Shown here: one piece after another, positions 4,730-6,493 of the stretch
How the letters are laid out: every line of letters begins with the position of its first letter
Position numbering within the stretch: position 1 is the first letter of the stretch
Source of the DNA: JAGIBJ01 sp047604965
GTDB taxonomy: Bacteria; Actinomycetota; Thermoleophilia; Solirubrobacterales; Solirubrobacteraceae
Length of the DNA: 6,493 nt
Assembly (NCBI GenBank): GCA_047604965.1
Contig: JASGGQ010000143.1
Coordinates: 1-6,493, forward strand
Direction: 5' to 3'
Notes under the pieces: model-generated
The model's input: only the letters and a program-made list of their open reading frames with translations
Told to the model about the DNA's origin: nothing
Databases searched by the model: none
Position numbers and translations under genes: made by a program

Positions 4730-5842
4730 ATGAGCACCACTCCGAATCTCAATCTGCAAGCCCTAACCGACGCCGGCGTTGCCGTGTGGCTTGACTCGCT
4801 CAAGCGTTCGTACCTGACGGACGGCCAGCTGGCGGCGTGGCGCGACGAGTACGTGCTGCGCGGCGTCACCACGAACCCGGCGATCTTCAACGAAGCGTTC
4901 GGCGATGGCGACGGCTACGACGAGCAGATCGCGGCGCTCGCGCGCGACGGGCTCGACGCGCGGGCGATCTACCGCGAGATCGCGACGCAGGATGTGCGCA
5001 GCGCCTGCGACGTGTTGCGGCCGGTGTACGACGCGACCGGCGGCGCCGACGGCTTCGTCTCGCTGGAGGTCGACCCCGATCTCGCACGCGACGCCGATCG
5101 CACGCTCGCGCAGGCGATCGAATACCACGCGCGGGTCGATCGCCCGAACGTGATGATCAAGATCCCCGGCACGGCGGAAGGGCTGCCGGCGATCGAGGAG
5201 GCGCTGTATCGCGGCATTCATGTCAACGTGACGTTGCTGTTCGGCGTCGAGGAGTATGCGGCGGTGCTGGAGGCGTGGCTGCGCGGGCTCGAACGCCGCC
5301 ACGCCGAGGGCCTGGATCTGAAGATCGACTCGGTGGCGTCGTTCTTCGTTTCGCGCGTGGACACCGAGGTCGACGCGCGGCTCGCCGGGCACCCGTCGCA
5401 GGCCGAGCTGCGCGGCACTGCGGCGATCGCGAACGCCCGCGCCGCCTACCAGCGTTACCTCCAGGTGCGTGCCGGCACGCGGTTTCAGGCACTCGCTGCT
5501 GCCGGTGCGCGGCCGCAGCGCCCACTGTGGGCATCGACCGGCGTCAAAGATCCGGCCTACGCCCCGACGAAGTACGTCGACGCGCTGATCGCCCCGGAGA
5601 CGGTGAACACGATGCCGCTGGCAACGGTGCAGGCCAGCGCTGCCGGCGCGAACGTCGTCGCCGGCACAGCGGCAATCGACCCGCAGGCGCAGCTCACGCA
5701 TCTCGCGCAGGCTGGCATCGACCTGCGCGAAGTGACCGACCTGCTGCTGACGCAAGGGATCGAAAAGTTCGAGGTTCCGATGAATGAACTGCTGGAGACC
5801 GTCGAACGCAAGCGGCTCGCGGCGATCGGGGCGAACGCATGA
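4730..5842 (+). CDS. tal: Transaldolase (long actinobacterial type)
   Basis: Transfers a dihydroxyacetone unit from sedoheptulose 7-phosphate to glyceraldehyde 3-phosphate, giving erythrose 4-phosphate and fructose 6-phosphate, via a Schiff base on lysine; cytoplasmic TIM-barrel enzyme. The 370-aa product is the length of the longer actinobacterial class (E. coli TalB is ~317). Motifs in order: AVWLDSLKRSYL (18-29, D22), RGVTTNPAIFN (44-54), GFVSLEVDPDLA (108-119, E113), NVMIKIPGTAEG (140-151) with K144 as the expected Schiff-base lysine, HVNVTLLFGVEEY (164-176, N166), DSVASFFVSRVDTEVD (200-215), and RPLWASTGVKDPAY (264-277). All expected catalytic residues are present. The start is fixed by a strong GGAGG. 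The stop overlaps the pgi start in ATGA, so the two are probably co-translated; some bacteria carry these two activities as one fused polypeptide. It lies 95 bp downstream of rpiB, across a hairpin. Confidence 0.96.
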   Translation: MSTTPNLNLQALTDAGVAVWLDSLKRSYLTDGQLAAWRDEYVLRGVTTNPAIFNEAFGDGDGYDEQIAALARDGLDARAIYREIATQDVRSACDVLRPVYDATGGADGFVSLEVDPDLARDADRTLAQAIEYHARVDRPNVMIKIPGTAEGLPAIEEALYRGIHVNVTLLFGVEEYAAVLEAWLRGLERRHAEGLDLKIDSVASFFVSRVDTEVDARLAGHPSQAELRGTAAIANARAAYQRYLQVRAGTRFQALAAAGARPQRPLWASTGVKDPAYAPTKYVDALIAPETVNTMPLATVQASAAGANVVAGTAAIDPQAQLTHLAQAGIDLREVTDLLLTQGIEKFEVPMNELLETVERKRLAAIGANA

Positions 5843-6493
5843 GCGCCCAAGTCACGTTCGAGTTCGGGGCGTTGGCCGAGGCCACGCTGCGGGGGGTTGC
5901 CGACGCTGCTGGCGAGCGGATCATCGAACGTATCTGGGCGGGCGACGACACCGTGTTCGGCCCCGCCGGCCAGCCGGAGGTCGCCGACCGGCTTGGCTGG
6001 CTGCACGCGCCGCAGCGCACCGGTGCGTTGCTGCCGCAGCTCGACGCGCTGGCCGCCAGTTCGGCGGCCCGCGGCGACCGCGTGGTGCTCGTGCTCGGGA
6101 TGGGCGGTTCGAGCCTGGCGCCGGAGGTGCTGGCCGCAGCGTTTCGTGGCGCCGGAGATGGCAGCAGCCCCGAGTTGCGGGTGCTCGACTCGACGGTGCC
6201 GAGCGCCGTGCTGCACACGCTGCACGGGCTCGATCCGCAGACGACGCTCGTAATCGCGGCATCGAAGTCTGGCGGCACGATCGAAACGCGCAGCCAGCTG
6301 GAGTTGTTCTGGGAGCAGTTCGATCGGCGCGCCGATTCCTTCGCCGTGATCACCGATCCCGGTTCGGCGCTCGAGGCGCTCGCGCGTGAGCGTGGCTTTC
6401 GGGCGGTCGTACTCGCTGACCCTGAGGTCGGCGGGCGGTACTCGGCCCTGACCGCATTCGGGATGACTCCGGCAACGGTCGCCGGCTTTCCCG
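5839..6493 (+). CDS. pgi: Glucose-6-phosphate isomerase-like protein, N-terminal part, cut by window edge
   Basis: Interconverts glucose 6-phosphate and fructose 6-phosphate. I translated from ATG 5839; the frame is open to the last base, giving 218 complete codons. The SIS-type sugar-phosphate fold shows VVLVLGMGGSSLAPEVL (82-98; the GxGGSxL loop), VIAASKSGGTIET (138-150; phosphate-binding SKSGGTxE) and DPEVGGRYSALTAFGM (194-209; matching the GGRFSxLS signature of phosphoglucose isomerases). The short N-terminus before the first sugar-phosphate loop resembles the isomerase half of bifunctional transaldolase/glucose-6-phosphate isomerase proteins more than the ~550-residue E. coli Pgi. The 4-bp overlap with tal (ATGA) implies translational coupling. 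The catalytic glutamate, histidine and lysine of the C-terminal half lie outside the window, so activity cannot be judged here. Confidence 0.93.
   Translation, partial: MSAQVTFEFGALAEATLRGVADAAGERIIERIWAGDDTVFGPAGQPEVADRLGWLHAPQRTGALLPQLDALAASSAARGDRVVLVLGMGGSSLAPEVLAAAFRGAGDGSSPELRVLDSTVPSAVLHTLHGLDPQTTLVIAASKSGGTIETRSQLELFWEQFDRRADSFAVITDPGSALEALARERGFRAVVLADPEVGGRYSALTAFGMTPATVAGFP

Noticed and set aside
4763..5755. 330-codon minus-strand open frame opposite tal
   Set aside because: A shadow of GC-rich codon use; tal on the plus strand has all the catalytic motifs.

Overview
The window is GC-rich bacterial chromosome with tightly packed housekeeping genes. The sigma factor region 1.2/2 sequence, the alanine/arginine-rich codon-biased proteins and the gene content (class II FBPase GlpX, long actinobacterial-type transaldolase, RpiB, Pgi) point to a high-GC actinobacterium. 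The class Thermoleophilia (Solirubrobacterales-like) is my best guess, from remembered similarity of the sigma factor. No mobile element, CRISPR array, tRNA or rRNA was seen.

Left part (1-2259). The primary sigma factor gene rpoD/sigA runs leftward off the window edge; only its N-terminal 185 codons are present. A 275-bp divergent spacer (558-832) separates it from two rightward genes. The first encodes a 209-aa lysine/alanine/proline-rich, histone-H1-tail-like protein. The second encodes a 247-aa protein with one N-terminal membrane anchor and an unrecognised soluble domain. The two are adjacent, and a GTG start for the second would overlap the stop of the first.

Middle (2309-3304). glpX (class II fructose-1,6-bisphosphatase) lies on the minus strand, convergent with the membrane-anchored protein and divergent from the next operon.

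Right part (3418-6493). A rightward operon contains a stand-alone RibD-C-type reductase, rpiB, tal and the start of pgi (cut by the window edge). Reductase/rpiB and tal/pgi are joined by 4-bp ATGA overlaps, which suggests translational coupling. rpiB and tal are separated by 95 bp containing a strong inverted repeat that begins on the rpiB stop codon; tal then has its own good Shine-Dalgarno.

Together, GlpX (F1,6BP to F6P), Pgi (F6P/G6P), Tal (non-oxidative pentose phosphate pathway) and RpiB (Ru5P/R5P) form a sugar-phosphate interconversion cluster around fructose 6-phosphate and ribose 5-phosphate. The reductase could link this pool to riboflavin-type pyrimidine chemistry, but its substrate cannot be read from the sequence. 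Most of the window is ordinary core metabolism. The parts most worth a second look are the rpiB-tal hairpin, the H1-like protein beside rpoD, and the reductase coupled to rpiB.
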